From Abelmoschus esculentus (taxonomy: Eukaryota; Streptophyta; Magnoliopsida; Malvales; Malvaceae), in the NCBI GenBank assembly GCA_035048815.1, contig JAUCBN010000020.1, positions 18,753,001 through 18,817,000 on the forward strand: 64,000 nt of DNA. Reading direction: 5' to 3'. The notes beneath the pieces are model-generated. The model did no database searches. It was not told where the DNA came from and saw only the letters and a list, made by a program, of their open reading frames with translations. The translations under genes were made by a program, and so were the position numbers. The first letter of the stretch is position 1. Each line of letters begins with the position of its first letter. Positions 23,965 through 35,499 of this stretch are shown one piece after another.

Positions 23965-24435
23965 ATGCAGATCTTCGTCAAAACCCTAACGGGGAAGACA
24001 ATAACCCTAGAGGTCGAGTCTTCCGACACAATCGACAATGTCAAGGCCAAGATCCAGGACAAGGAAGGCATCCCGCCCGACCAACAGCGCCTAATCTTCG
24101 CAGGAAAGCAGCTCGAAGACGGCCGCACCTTGGCCGACTACAACATCCAGAAGGAATCCACCCTCCATCTTGTCCTCCGTCTTCGGGGCGGTGCCAAGAA
24201 GAGGAAGAAGAAGACCTACACCAAGCCCAAGAAGATCAAGCACAAGAAGAAGAAGGTCAAGCTCGCCGTACTCCAGTTCTACAAGGTTGATGAGTCCGGG
24301 AAGGTTCAGAGGCTGAGGAAAGAGTGCCCTAATGCGGAGTGTGGAGCCGGGACTTTCATGGCTAATCATTTTGATAGGCACTATTGCGGTAAATGTGGCC
24401 TCACTTACGTTTATCAGAAAGCCGGTGGGGATTAA
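23965..24435 (+). CDS. RPS27A: Ubiquitin-ribosomal protein eS31 (S27a) fusion, 156 aa
   Basis: Residues 1-76 are ubiquitin (MQIFVKTLTGKTITLEVESS to LRLRGG); the remaining 80 are ribosomal protein eS31. The fusion is cleaved after Gly76 to release ubiquitin and the small-subunit protein. The eS31 part starts with a Lys/Arg-rich tail (AKKRKKKTYTKPKK) and has the CPNAECGAGTF...HYCGKC zinc-binding cysteines. Single exon, as in Arabidopsis UBQ5/UBQ6. Base composition is notably GC-rich in the first half, typical of a highly expressed gene. Confidence 0.98.
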   Translation: MQIFVKTLTGKTITLEVESSDTIDNVKAKIQDKEGIPPDQQRLIFAGKQLEDGRTLADYNIQKESTLHLVLRLRGGAKKRKKKTYTKPKKIKHKKKKVKLAVLQFYKVDESGKVQRLRKECPNAECGAGTFMANHFDRHYCGKCGLTYVYQKAGGD

Positions 24436-25429
24436 GTAGGCTTCATTTCCACCTTCGAAATGGATCTATAGTTTCTTTTTGTCGGTATGAAACCATGAAT
24501 AGTATTAATTTTCAATAATCGTTGGACCTTTTAAGCTTTTCCTTGTTATGATATGATATTTTGGGTATGATTTTAAGGTTTTGATTATCAACATATCTGT
24601 TTGAATCGTATAACGCGTTTTCCTACCTTTTTGTTTGCCTAATTACTTGTTTTGATTCCTTTAATTATTATGTTCCAATGCTTTATGTGTTACTTTGGGA
24701 TCTGTTGAATTGGCGTTTCTTTGAAATTTGGCTTCCCCAAAAAATTCATTATTTTTTATTCTAATCAAGGTTATTAACGGTGTAATAGTGTTGTAATTAG
24801 ACTAGAATTCCTTCTGTTAAAAAGATTGTTTCTTGAAACTAAATTCTTTGTGTGCCAAAGCTGGTGTTCCATTTGCATGGTTTGTATGTTAATGGGGTTA
24901 GCCATGTTGTATTGTTGGGCACTTGATTATGAAGTGGGTGGAGTTGCCTTGGGTTATAACCTACTGAGTACTACTGTCTATTTCCATCTTAGTCTCTCCA
25001 CTCCTTACCATTGTAGTTTTAAGTGTAGGACAATTGAAGTCTGAAGATACTTCTCATTAGATATTAATGGATGCAGTTTTGCAGCGTAGAATTTGGTAAA
25101 GCATCTTCCAGAAATAATAAAATTTTCAAACTTTTGAACCCCTGCAATGATATATCATTTGGTGAATGTCAAGTATCAATGCCTTGATGTAGGATATGGC
25201 ACCTTTAAAAGGTACCCCTGATATCTATGTCTATGCAACTATTTGGTGTTTTGTTAAATAGATTCTCTCTACTGTTTATGATGAGTATAAAAGATAGTGC
25301 AGCCAGTTGGGAGAATCACAGTTTGTGAGATTTACCTCTCATCTTTCCAACTTGGTAAATCTGGAATGACTATCTGGTAAATGTGCTGGTCCGAATAATG
25401 TGTTTTTAATCTTTGTTCGATACAGTTTG
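24436..25429. other. 3' flank of ubiquitin-eS31 and intergenic DNA
   Basis: Holds the 3' UTR of the ubiquitin fusion in the first ~100-200 bases. The rest has no recognisable gene; a 72-codon open frame from 24826 shows no protein-like features I recognise. Confidence 0.45.
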
Positions 25430-25649
25430 GATCGATGTTTACATTCATTAATGTGAGACATTGAAAAAATACTTGTTTGACACCATTTCATTGAATTGTA
25501 AAAACATTACAAGGGATATACATTCCTAAGTAGGGAGAGACATGAAGAGAATATGAAAGATGGGCGTTTATTGACAATGTTTATGAACACCCTTTGATCA
25601 AATGTATATATTGTACATGAATATCTTGTATATACATTCTCCCTCAACA
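25430..25649 (-). repeat. Possible solo LTR remnant (Ty1/copia type)
   Basis: Read on the minus strand it begins TGTTGAGGGAGAATGTATAT, like the start of many copia LTRs next to a purine tract, and has CAATAAAC as a poly(A)-like signal. No second LTR or internal domain is present and the far end is not defined. Confidence 0.3.
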
Positions 25650-25840
25650 CACTAATACTATAAATGTCTCCAGACTAAGCTCCGACAAAACTATTAGCTG
25701 CTTTTGTAGCATTAACTGAAGCAGCCAAAAACACTACAATTATTGATAAGATTATCTAAAAGATTGTATATTTACATTCACTAAAGACTCGGTCCCCTGA
25801 TCTAAAAGATTGGTGAATCCTGATCTAAAAGATTGTATAT

Positions 25841-27235
25841 TCACCTACGGGCATTTAGGTCCAACAAGCTCCTCAAGCTATGTAGAGCTTCTGGTGAGAG
25901 AGTACAACACTTCAATCTTCTCTGCCGAGGAGATGGTTGCTCTTGGTTTCCGGGTGCGGAGAAGCATATAACGATCACAGTTAGATTGTCGAACGTGTTG
26001 CGACGTAAGGCCTCTGTGACAAGGTCTTTAGCACACTGCTCAGGGTCATCATGTCGCTGCAACCCTCTGCGAACAAGGTTAACAGCGTGCTGACTTGAGA
26101 TAACATCCCAAATCCCGTCACATCCGATTATGAGGAACTCATCATCCGCCGTGAGGACCATTTTCCGGAATTCAGGCTCTGCAATGAGAGGTGATGAAGA
26201 ACCCTTTGGAAACTTCATGTCCCAATCCCCCAAGGCTCGTGAAACTGATAGAACACCGTTAAGATAACCATCATTAATAAACCCCCCGAGCTCTTCTACC
26301 CTCCTCTGCTCTGGTGGATATATAGGTCTGTGGTCTTCAGAAAGATCTATTGCCTCCCCTTTTCGGCACAGAACTGCTCGGCAATCACCAGCATTGGCCA
26401 CCATTAGAAGCCTAAAGCACAAACAAGCCAGGCAAAGATTAAAAGCTGAAAACAACACTCAACCAAGATCCGAAAGCAAATAAACACCAATCAAAACCAT
26501 AAAGCATCATTTTACCTTCCGAATATCATAGCCGTTAGTGCTGTTGTCCCGGAAGAGCTATTCACAGTACAATCATCGGCAAGAGCTAGGTCGGCAAGCT
26601 GAAACGATTTCCGAAGCGAGTTCTCAACCCCTTCCAAGAACACATCATCAACTTCATACGTCTGGGGAAAATTGACATCTTCGAAAAAAAACTTAAGTGC
26701 ATGTTTCCTTATATACCCAGCAGCTTCAGGACCGCCATGACCGTCAAAAACCTGCATACGAAAGCAAAACCCTAATTACTTACAACTCCTACGACATCAT
26801 TGGATTAAGACAGTACCGACATTAACCGAACAATAATTACCCCATAAAAAGCACTAGGCTTCGGAAACTTGAAAAAGGATCCTAAATGTGATGACAAATT
26901 ATCTATTCTAATATGTTCGTCTTCCATGTATCTCTTCGGTCCAATGTCGGCAAAACTACCTGAACGAATGCTGGGGGAAAATTGCGTAATGGCGGATTCA
27001 GTACGTTGATCTGGGACTTCTTCTAGAGATTTCACATCCTGAAATACGTAAACAAAATAAAAATATTAACCCTCATCTCTTAAATTGAAATTACAGAAGC
27101 TAATACATTTACTAAAGCTTATAAATATAACAATTGCATTCCCAACATAAAAACTGGGGAAAACAAATGACTAACCAGTTGAGAGATGGATAAATCGGCC
27201 GAGCCCGAGTCAGTAGCATGAACTTGTTTGAACAT
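25841..27235 (-). CDS. Protein phosphatase 2C, DBP1-like, ~354 aa
   Basis: Metal-dependent Ser/Thr phosphatase. Exons: 27235-27176, 27038-26841, 26751-26516, 26411-25841, all in frame. Motifs: RSGSFADIGPKRYMEDEHI, metal-binding VFDGHGGPEAA (residues about 87-97), LLMVANAGDCRAVL, GVLSVSRALGD, GCDGIWDV and FDNLTVIVI. The RSGSFADIG and DEHIRID region and the overall sequence match the DBP1/PP2C22-type clade of Arabidopsis and tobacco, which tobacco work describes as DNA-binding phosphatases. The start is uncertain. An upstream ATG at 27354 opens MGVEAEIVCHQS, which looks like the family N-terminus, but that frame stops after 23 codons. I used the first in-frame ATG (MFKQVHATDSG). The gene is transcribed away from the PII gene. 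Confidence 0.88.
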
Positions 27236-27282
27236 TGGTGACCGAATTGTAAGAATTTTATAATTTCTCAATCTCTTCGATA

Positions 27283-27354
27283 TTACTTCCGTTCGAAAGG
27301 TACCTCCGACGCCGACAGGCTCTGGTGACAAACAATCTCAGCTTCAACTCCCAT
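27283..27354 (-). other. Upstream ORF resembling the displaced N-terminus of the PP2C
   Basis: ATG at 27354 starts MGVEAEIVCHQSLSASEVPF, ending at a TAA after 23 residues. DBP1-like proteins typically begin with a similar acidic/Cys-His segment followed by a VL/EVP-type stretch. The downstream open frame is offset by one base, so this is either a uORF or the result of a one-base frame break. Confidence 0.5.
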
Positions 27355-27546
27355 ATCTGTCTGCTTTTTAATACAATTACCCTAACCAAGCACGAAACAA
27401 AAAAACAGTATTTCAAACTGAGATGAAAACGGTTTCTTTTTTCCTTGGGTTAGCAAAAAATATTGATTAAACTTGGGCCCAAATTGAAGTAGGAAATGGG
27501 GATGAACATACAAGTAGCAACGGGTTTAAAAGTTGCTGTTGGTTGA

Positions 27547-27782
27547 CACGTGTGAGAATTTCAGCCTTGTGATTTTTTATATAAAATGGTCGATTATTTT
27601 GTAGGTGCAAATTCAAAGTAATGAGTCGAATTAAATATTATAACATGAAGTATATTTAGATTCTGTGGGACTGGAAAGCAATGAAATCAAATTTAAAAGG
27701 TTTTAAAATCGAAATTAAATGACTTGACACGTGCATACGCAACGTCAAAGGAAGCAGCTTGGCTTGGCTTGGCGGACACGTG
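27547..27782. promoter_or_regulatory. Three G-boxes (CACGTG) in divergent promoter
   Basis: CACGTG occurs at 27547-27552, 27728-27733 and 27777-27782, each preceded by GA (GACACGTG), matching ABA-responsive/G-box bZIP and bHLH sites. They lie between the divergent PP2C and PII genes, 193-428 bp upstream of the 27354 ATG. Confidence 0.6.
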
Positions 27783-28258
27783 ACAGGTTTTTCAGTTTTT
27801 ACGTAGACGCGTCACTTAGCTGAATTGCAGCCGTTGCTTCGTCAGAAAATGACCGATTTATCCTTCAAATTCCAAAGAGAGGAGATCTATTTTGTACGAA
27901 AAAATTAAATGAACAGAAATGTCTTCATAATAATTAAGTACTTAATAAGTATTTAAAATTTACAATTCCTAAATGAAAATCCTTATTATCTCTAATAAAT
28001 AATAATCAAACGAACGTGATTCAGTTATTACAAGTACCGGATAAGGACCTTCTAACATCCCTTGTCTGGGCTTCATTTTCATAAAACACAGACAGGCAGC
28101 CCAGCTACGTAAAATGATCTCAAGACCCAACTTCGAAGGTTCCGATTTCGAGCAAGAACTAGTTTAAGAAAAGCGTTAACTGCAAGAAATCTGGGTTCCG
28201 CTTTACACTCCACAGTGTCCCCAGCTCACCTTTTCATCTTCTCCAACAACCACCAAAC
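27783..28258. other. Divergent promoter region, PII side
   Basis: Promoter and 5' UTR of the plastid PII gene. The last ~60 bases are CT-rich leader (CTCACCTTTTCATCTTCTCC). No further gene. Confidence 0.5.
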
Positions 28259-30336
28259 ATGGCTGCTGTAGCAACACCAAACCTGCGTTCTCCTCTTCAT
28301 TCTCATTCCCATGGTAAAAAGGCCCATGACTATCCTTCCATTGTTACTACTTTTGTTCCCAGGTTTAGAGATTCCCATTTATCATCCAACCCTAAACCCA
28401 CACTGAAATGCTCAAGGAATGCTTCAGGTCTTCCTCTAATCAGAGCCCAAAACACTCCTGGTATGGTTCTTTGGCTTACAAAACAGCTATATAGCTTTAT
28501 CAGCGTTTATAGTAATGGGTTCCTCTAAATTTTACTGTGTTTTCTTTTCTATGTTTCCATTTCCAGTCGATTATACCCCCAACGCAGAATTTTATAAAGT
28601 TGAGGCGATTCTAAGGTGTTCATTATTTTCTTTCTTAATAGTTTGAGGGCACATGACTTCATGGTTAGTCTGTTGGTTTATAGTTTATCTGATTTAAATT
28701 TGGGTTTCTTTTTCTTATGCTGGATCTTTGACTGGAATAGACCATGGCGAGTTCAGCAGGTTTCTTCGGTAAGATCTACTGTAACTTCGGAGTTTGATCT
28801 TTTGTTGCTGTCTTTGAGTTGATAGTACTAAAATGTCACTTCATATTTTCACCTATGGTCTAGTTATTTAGCATTCTAGTAGTGATTTTGAGCATTAATT
28901 TATTAAATCGTGTTCGAGTTCAATCTCAAATCATAAGCTTTGTAATGGTACTGAGGCATTTTTCTGGTACTTTTTCATGTCAATTCAAAGCGTTTGAGGA
29001 ATAGTCCGGTTAAGTTAAGGTGTGCATTGTCACTGTTTCAAAAGATGAGCTGATTAAGCTTATTAAGTGTCTAAACGCCTCTTGGTTGATATTGAAACCG
29101 AATCTTGTTTTTTTGAACAATAATTCTTATTGTAGACTTAAAGTCCTGGTTTAGCTTCTCCTCAAGTCCTCCGTTACTCAGGAGATGGGCAAATCTGATT
29201 GTGTTAGTCTAAGTTTTAGTTTATTTTCTGAAAAAAGGCTCTTCTTCAAATGGGGATTCGTGGAGTTACAGTCTCTGATGTTCGAGGGTTTGGTGCTCAA
29301 GGAGGTTCAACAGAGAGACACGGCGGTAAGCTATAACAAGGGGGGTGAAAGTTATACCTTTTGATATTTGAGGAATTCAACAGATTTTTAGTTGATGTAC
29401 CTTGGTCCATTTCTCCACTCTTTCTTAGTCAGACTACGGTGTGCTGATTTCCCCCTGTTTGACTTCATGTTTATTGTTCACTAGGCTCTGAATTTTCCGA
29501 AGACAAGTTTGTTGCTAAAGTCAAGATGGAGATTGTGGTGAGCAAGGACCAGGTATACATACATAATCCAAAGAGTCATTTCTCTATGCACGATTGAGTC
29601 GGTTGTATATTAATATTCATTTCACACCCTGCCAAAGGTGGAATTTGTGATAGACAAGATAATTGAGGAAGCAAGGACTGGTGAGATTGGTGATGGGAAG
29701 ATTTTCCGTAAGAGCTCAAACTTTGTACTATAGGCATCTAATACTCGCATTTATTTTCTTAGGCTGAAATTTATTGCTTTGAACTATCAGGTTAAGTTCA
29801 AAACCTTTTTTATGCAAAACTTTAGTCTAGTTTTGTTCTTTCATGACAACCATTTTGTCATCTGGTGTGTTGGGGAACAAAGGATCAAATTCTCCATGTT
29901 TGTGCTGGCTTTTGGCAAAGTTAGAATATTGATCGAATGCTGCATGTCTAAGCCTAAATGCCAGCTGCATACTGAATTCGCCCTGTTTATTCTTCTCATT
30001 TTCTTCTTGTGTCCTAGCCATTAGCCACATATAAATGAGTGAATTTTTTTTATTAATACCGATATTTTTAACTGTCGATCTAACTCCTGATGATGTTTGC
30101 TGCTTCGATAGTGATACCCGTAGCAGATGTTATAAGAGTTCGCACAGGTAACATTCTGATCACCATTCAAGATGAACTTGAATAATTTCTTCCCTTTTGC
30201 AAATACCATATCGAGGACGGTGCCCCTTTAAGCCAGCTTTAGTAATTGTAGACACAAATTTTCAGGTGAGCGCGGAGAGAAAGCTGAGAGGATGACCGGA
30301 GGCCGTGCTGATATGTCAGCCACTACATTGGCCTAA
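28259..30336 (+). CDS. GLB1: Plastid nitrogen regulatory protein PII, 203 aa
   Basis: Trimeric sensor of 2-oxoglutarate/ATP that activates N-acetylglutamate kinase in plastids. Exons: 28259-28460, 28567-28615, 28741-28768, 29238-29325, 29485-29552, 29638-29707, 30112-30147, 30266-30336; all phases agree. Roughly the first 60 residues are a Ser/Pro/His-rich transit peptide. The body reads YKVEAILRPWRVQQVSS, then GIRGVTVSDVRGFGAQGG, the T-loop segment GGSTERHGGSEFSEDKF, KIIEEARTGEIGDGKIF and VIRVRTGERGEKAERMTGGR. The T loop lacks the tyrosine uridylylated in enterobacteria, as usual in plants. The extended C-terminus (AERMTGGRADMSATTLA) corresponds to the plant Q-loop linked to glutamine sensing, which Brassicaceae have lost. 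Confidence 0.95.
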
Positions 30337-30851
30337 GTTATGATACCGATGCCGCCAATTAGCCGAGCATACTTAAAACATACTGCCTGCTGCTGCATGT
30401 TGTAGACATAGAAACATGTTATAATACAGCTACTGTTCTATAATATTTCCTGATCAGAATTCAGCTAATAAAATGGAATTGAATAATTACGATGATAGTA
30501 ATGCAGTTTTTAATCTGTTCTGAATAAGGTGGGTCAAATTATGGTTTTGGTCCCTCTATTATATTCATTATGAGTTAAGGACCAATATACACAATTTCAA
30601 ATTAAGACCTTAAAATACCTTTTTTAAAAAAATACTATTCAAGTTTCTTTAAGAAAAATCTCGACAGGGGAACCGACTACCGATCTTTTATTTACCAAAG
30701 GACAGCGCTGTATAACGCGTGCATATAAAGCGTCGTGATAACGGCGTCAAAAGATACGAAGCTAAACTACTCCTGAGTCCCGACAATCTTTGGGAACAAT
30801 AAAAAATGGGTAGACGGCGTTCCGTTAAAGTAAGATTCTTTTTTTTTTTAT
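30337..30851. other. 3' flank of PII and ARF promoter
   Basis: Contains the PII 3' UTR (AATAAA-like AATAAAATGG near 30467) and then the ARF upstream region. No gene recognised. Confidence 0.5.
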
Positions 30852-30860
30852 TATATATAA
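30852..30860 (+). promoter_or_regulatory. TATA box of ARF gene
   Basis: TATATATAA, preceding a CT-rich leader. Leader exon(s) run from about 30885; a donor at 30995 (CTCAG|GCAAGT) or one at about 31168 (ATT|GTAAGTT) would splice to the acceptor TTTGCAG at 31430, ten bases before the ATG. Confidence 0.5.
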
Positions 30861-31439
30861 ACAGAACAGAATTCCCAATCTCCAAATGCGCGTTAATTCA
30901 CTGAAAGACAGCTCCTTCGGTTTCGAGGGAGAGGTTAGATCTTCGCTCCTCTCTTTTGATCGGCTTTGCGTTATAATCGACCGAGTTTCTCTCAGGCAAG
31001 TCTCTCTCTCTCTCATCAAAAACAAAAGAATATTCTCATTTTTTACATGATTTTCACGATCTGCCTTTTGTTATTTTTTAAGAGAGATTTTCACTTCAAT
31101 TTTTGTTCAAATATATTGACTTTGCAATCTTTTGCGTTGTTGCGTCTGTTCTGATTCTTAGAAACATTGTAAGTTCGTTAAATTGCTTCGATCCTTGTTT
31201 TTCGAATTGATTTCATGCAAAATTTATTGGTATATACATTTTCATGTGTTGATCTGGATTAATTTAGGTTCTGTTTGGTTTCCGATCGCCTCTCGAACCA
31301 TCATGTGCTTGTTTTCAAATATAACCGTTGGATCTGCTCTGATCTTGTACACTAATAATTATTTTGATAATTTGATTTTCAAATAAATTAATGATTATCG
31401 GAACTGATAAGTTGATTTCGGTATTTGCAGACGTGAAAC

Positions 31440-32777
31440 ATGGGGCTGTCCTTCGGGAAGCTGTTCAGCCGGCTTTTCGCCAAGAAAGAGATGCGCATAC
31501 TGATGGTTGGACTCGATGCCGCTGGTAAAACCACAATACTTTATAAGCTTAAGTTGGGAGAGATTGTCACCACAATTCCCACCATAGGTAAGGCTCTGTT
31601 TCCGCCTTTCATAGTTTAACATTGAGCTTCCATTTGTTCAAAAGAAGATGGCTAATTGTGATATACTTTTACTGTTTTGTAGGTTTCAATGTTGAGACTG
31701 TGGAATACAAGAACATCAGTTTCACTGTTTGGGATGTTGGTGGCCAGGACAAGGTACCGTGTTTTAGTTTTCTTGAAGTTGATATTAGCAACTGTAAAAA
31801 AATGCATCAAAAGGATCTCATCTAGGGCATCTTTGGTTATATTCTTTTTATTATAATAGCTATGGGTGGGAATGTGCTGCCCTGGTCTTATGATCCTGTC
31901 AGCTATATCTTGATAAATTGAATACTTGTAGTTCCTTGAATGGAGGTGACATGAGTTGGATCATCATTTAGTATAAGGTGGATGCTTTGCATCAAAATTG
32001 CGCCTTCTGTTTTGATTATTGTAGATCTTGTTAGATCTATTAGATTAATTAAACAGTGCATATGGTTTTTGTTTATGCGGTCTAATCAGTTGGCATATTT
32101 GCTTTGATTTTCTACATAGATCCGACCATTGTGGAGGCATTACTTCCAAAATACACAAGGACTTATTTTTGTGGTTGATAGTAATGATCGTGATCGTGTG
32201 GTTGAAGCTAGAGATGAGTTGCACAGGATGTTGAATGAGGTATATGATCAGTAAAGTTTCTTTTTACTATTCCAGTGATTGCAGTGAACACAATTGTGAG
32301 GTTATTGGATGGGATGGGAGGGGGTGGTTCTGCTGACACTTGACATACTATTTTGTGTTCATTGGCAGGATGAGTTGAGGGATGCTGTGCTGCTAGTTTT
32401 TGCAAACAAGCAAGATCTTCCAAATGCTATGAATGCTGCTGAGATTACCGACAAGCTTGGTCTGCATTCTCTCCGCCAACGACACTGGTAAGATGAACAC
32501 TTCCATGTGTGTTGTATCTGACACACTCTAGTTGTAGTTATTGTATATCACACTCTATAATACATTTTTGCAGGTACATCCAGAGCACATGCGCCACTTC
32601 TGGTGAAGGACTGTACGAGGGACTGGACTGGCTCTCCAACAACATTGCAAACAAGGTAAGTTCACACAGATAACCTCTACTTTAGTCAAAACTGAAGTTG
32701 CCTGATTCTAGCCCTTTGGCTTCTTCAGTTTTTCTGAAATCCTACGCTGATATTTTGTACACGATTTACAGGCATAG
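31440..32777 (+). CDS. ARF1: ADP-ribosylation factor (ARF1-type small GTPase), 181 aa
   Basis: Small GTPase that recruits COPI coats at the Golgi. Exons: 31440-31587, 31683-31753, 32120-32239, 32369-32487, 32574-32655, 32772-32777. The last exon holds only the final alanine codon and TAG. Sequence starts [13 protein letters not shown] with Gly2 for myristoylation. GTP-binding motifs: GLDAAGKTT (residues 24-32), TIPTIGFNVE (switch 1), WDVGGQDK (switch 2), NKQDLPNA and CATSGEG. Length is exactly that of plant ARF1. A leader intron ends at 31430. Convergent with GA2ox downstream. Confidence 0.97.
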
Positions 32778-33474
32778 ATGGCATAATTCGGTTGTCAGTC
32801 TCACAAATCAGGTCCTTTTTTGAGTTATATGGATATCTACCCTGTTTTTAAGTGTGTTGGTTTTATGTTCTCGCAAAACATTGCTATTTGTTTCATGTAG
32901 TACAAGAATATTTGAACTTTTTTTGTTTTCCCTTGTGGTATTATCTGGGGACAACTGCCAAAAAAAGGGTTAGGACCATTCTTTCCCTGGTGAAATTGGT
33001 GGTCACCTCGTTTCATTATTGTAATGTTAAATATGTATACATATACTGTATAACTTCGTTTATTTGTTTCGTGAATGCTTGTTTAAGCATGTTTGCTAAG
33101 CTAGGTACGTAACGTCAACATTCTTTTAACTAATTTCTATCATAACAAGCTCGTTCAAGGTTTTGAAGTTAGGCATGAGTTGTTTCTGAGGAATGAGAGT
33201 TCAAACATCTATCAACATATTCATTATGATTTGTGCATAGCTTGTAAGTTGTACTAAATTGATTGATTAATAGGTAAATACTGAGACTTTTGAAGTCCAT
33301 CAATTATATTATTATTCCTTTTACAACTATGTTTTCTTTCTCTCTATCCTTCAAATTTGCAAACAAGTAATATTGAAGAGATTCACCGTTTCAGAACAAC
33401 ATTTTTATTCAATAGAGTCGTAGTTTGAGAATAAATATGAATTTGATATTCCAATATGACCCCATTTAGTTGAA
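32778..33474. other. Convergent 3' flanks of ARF and GA2ox
   Basis: 3' UTRs of two convergent genes, AT-rich; nothing else seen. Confidence 0.5.
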
Positions 33475-35322
33475 TTATCTTAAGCTAATCAATTCCAATT
33501 TATCGTCGTTGGGACGAAGCTTGAACATGTCAAGACGGCAATCCCCCAAGCGTGAGGAGTAGGCAGCTTTCTTGTACTCACCCCAAGTAAACGACCTATA
33601 AAGCCTAGGATTTTGGGGTGATACAAACTGTGGCAGTGGTGATATGGTTGCGGTAAGAGGCGGTGCTCCGAAGTACATCATCGACATCCGTGAATTCCGT
33701 GACGAGTTTGCCAATGCCCTATGTCTCGCACTCACGAATCTCCCATTCGTTAAAACCTGTCAAATACAAAAAAAACTTTGTTGTAAAATTTTAAATTTAA
33801 TCTCAAACCTTAAAATTAATACGCTCGTAGATTTATTTTATTAAGTATATAGAATCATTAAACTACTATAATTTTAAAAACTGACCCGCAAGGCATCCCC
33901 GATGATCACGTAGAACTGAGTAGGGTCGGGGGGAACAGGGATCCAAAGCCCGTCATTCATACAGATTTCTAGGCCAGCAACATCATTGGATCGTAATACA
34001 GTCAGGATCTGAGGGTCCGAATGCTCTCCAAATCCGATTTCATCCACTTTCGAAGAAGGGTTCTGATTCTTAACCGCCGGATAATGATTGAATCTCAGGA
34101 CTGAGTCGCTTTGAACGTCTCTGATTTGCCTACTGAAGACATGCTTATCCGGGATCCATAGACCCTCGGCCACCAGATGAAGGACCTCACTCGCTAGTTC
34201 CTTCACTGCTTCTATATAATCATTCGCGGCGCAACTGTAGAAACAAAACAAAAGAACCGAGAAAATGCCAATACATTAAAAGATTTATGAGGATATTTTG
34301 AAATATGATTACTCTTTTGAAAGAGATGACCCCTTGGAGCCTTCTCCTTTATGTTTATAAGAATCTTTTTTTTCTCTTAATTTGGTCATCAAAGTTATTG
34401 ATTTTGCTTGCTGACTCTTAGGAACTGGTTATATAATTGAACCCCTTTGCTTCAATGTCTTCTATCTTTGTGCAATAGTAAGTTTAGTTTATATTATTTT
34501 AAATATTCTTTAAATTAAATCTTATTTAATCTTAACTTCGACCCTATATATATTAACAAATCATAAAGGGAAGATGTCCCTTTCTAGGATACCAAACCAA
34601 GCTTTAATGGTAAACAATCTGCAAAAATTAAATTCCTTTTAGTGTACCTGCCAATTGCCAAATGGGGGCACTCATTTATAAAGAAAATGGGGGAAAAAAC
34701 TCGAGCTAACGAGCATGGGGCTAAGCTTTAATCAATGCCTACACTAAAGAAGCAGAAAACTGAAAACCAGAAAGCTTTCCTTCTCGGCTCTGATAGTTTC
34801 ATTTATGGATTCTATATCCATTTTTATGTGTAATTCTTGAACCTACCTAAAACCCATTTTTTTAACCATAACGTGATGACGAGATAGTTTGTTTGTTTTT
34901 TAAGTAAAGAAAAAAATGAAGGGGAAATGATAATCATACGTGAAATTCTGAGGCTCTTTGGAGATGGATTTGGTGCGTTCTTCAATGGAGAAAGGATTGG
35001 TGTGAAGAAGAAGATACTCAAGCTCACCCTTATCGCCATTCAGTCCGATGTTTTTTAGACCGTAGCCGAAAGGGGTGGCCGGACCTGCCCGCTGCTTAAC
35101 GTCGGCTGGTTTGCCGAAAAATCGAACCCCTTCGTCTTCCAGTCTCGATGTAATCTCCCAAGGGATGCCATGGTTGATGACCTTAAAGATACCGTACTCT
35201 TCACAAGCTTTGACGATTAGCTCCGACAAGACGGACCTATCGAGTGAAAGGTCCACCACCGGAATCCCTACTGCCTTGGTTTTCTTGGCTCTCATACAAG
35301 CCGGAGACGACACTGCAACCAT
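33475..35322 (-). CDS. GA2ox: Gibberellin 2-oxidase (2-oxoglutarate/Fe(II) dioxygenase), 337 aa
   Basis: Inactivates bioactive gibberellins and precursors by 2-beta-hydroxylation. Exons: 35322-34940, 34234-33886, 33756-33475, all in frame. N-terminal segment GIPVVDLSLDRS and EYGIFKVINHGIPWE are typical. The iron triad is His199 and Asp201 (GFGEHSDPQ) with His256 (SARHRALAN); Arg267-x-Ser269 (NSRMSMMYFGAPP) binds 2-oxoglutarate. The sequence resembles C19-type GA2ox enzymes (GLEICMNDGLWIPVPPDP, GDALRVLTNGRF). The position of both introns agrees with the family. TATA box at 35417-35424. C19 versus C20 substrate preference needs phylogeny. Confidence 0.93.
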
Positions 35323-35416
35323 CTTTTTTGGAGGCTAAATCAATGGGAAACTAAAAGCTAATGAATTTATTGTACTCTCAGCTTTTATCATGGCTAGCTA
35401 AGAAGCTGCCTATATT

Positions 35417-35424
35417 ATTTATAC
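35417..35424 (-). promoter_or_regulatory. TATA box of GA2ox
   Basis: TATAAATA on the minus strand, about 95 bp upstream of the ATG. A (TAA)n microsatellite lies just upstream at about 35441-35485. Confidence 0.55.
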
Positions 35425-35440
35425 AAGTAAGAAAGACTGA

Positions 35441-35485
35441 CATAATAATAATAGTAATAATAATAATAATAACAATAATAATAAA
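35441..35485. repeat. ATA/ATT microsatellite
   Basis: Imperfect run of ATA/TAA trinucleotides with single interruptions, in the GA2ox promoter. Confidence 0.85.
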
Positions 35486-35499
35486 AGACCGAGAGAGTA

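Noticed and set aside
23919..24381. Minus-strand frames opposite ubiquitin-eS31
   Set aside because: Antisense shadow, low-complexity Leu runs mirroring the Lys-rich tail.
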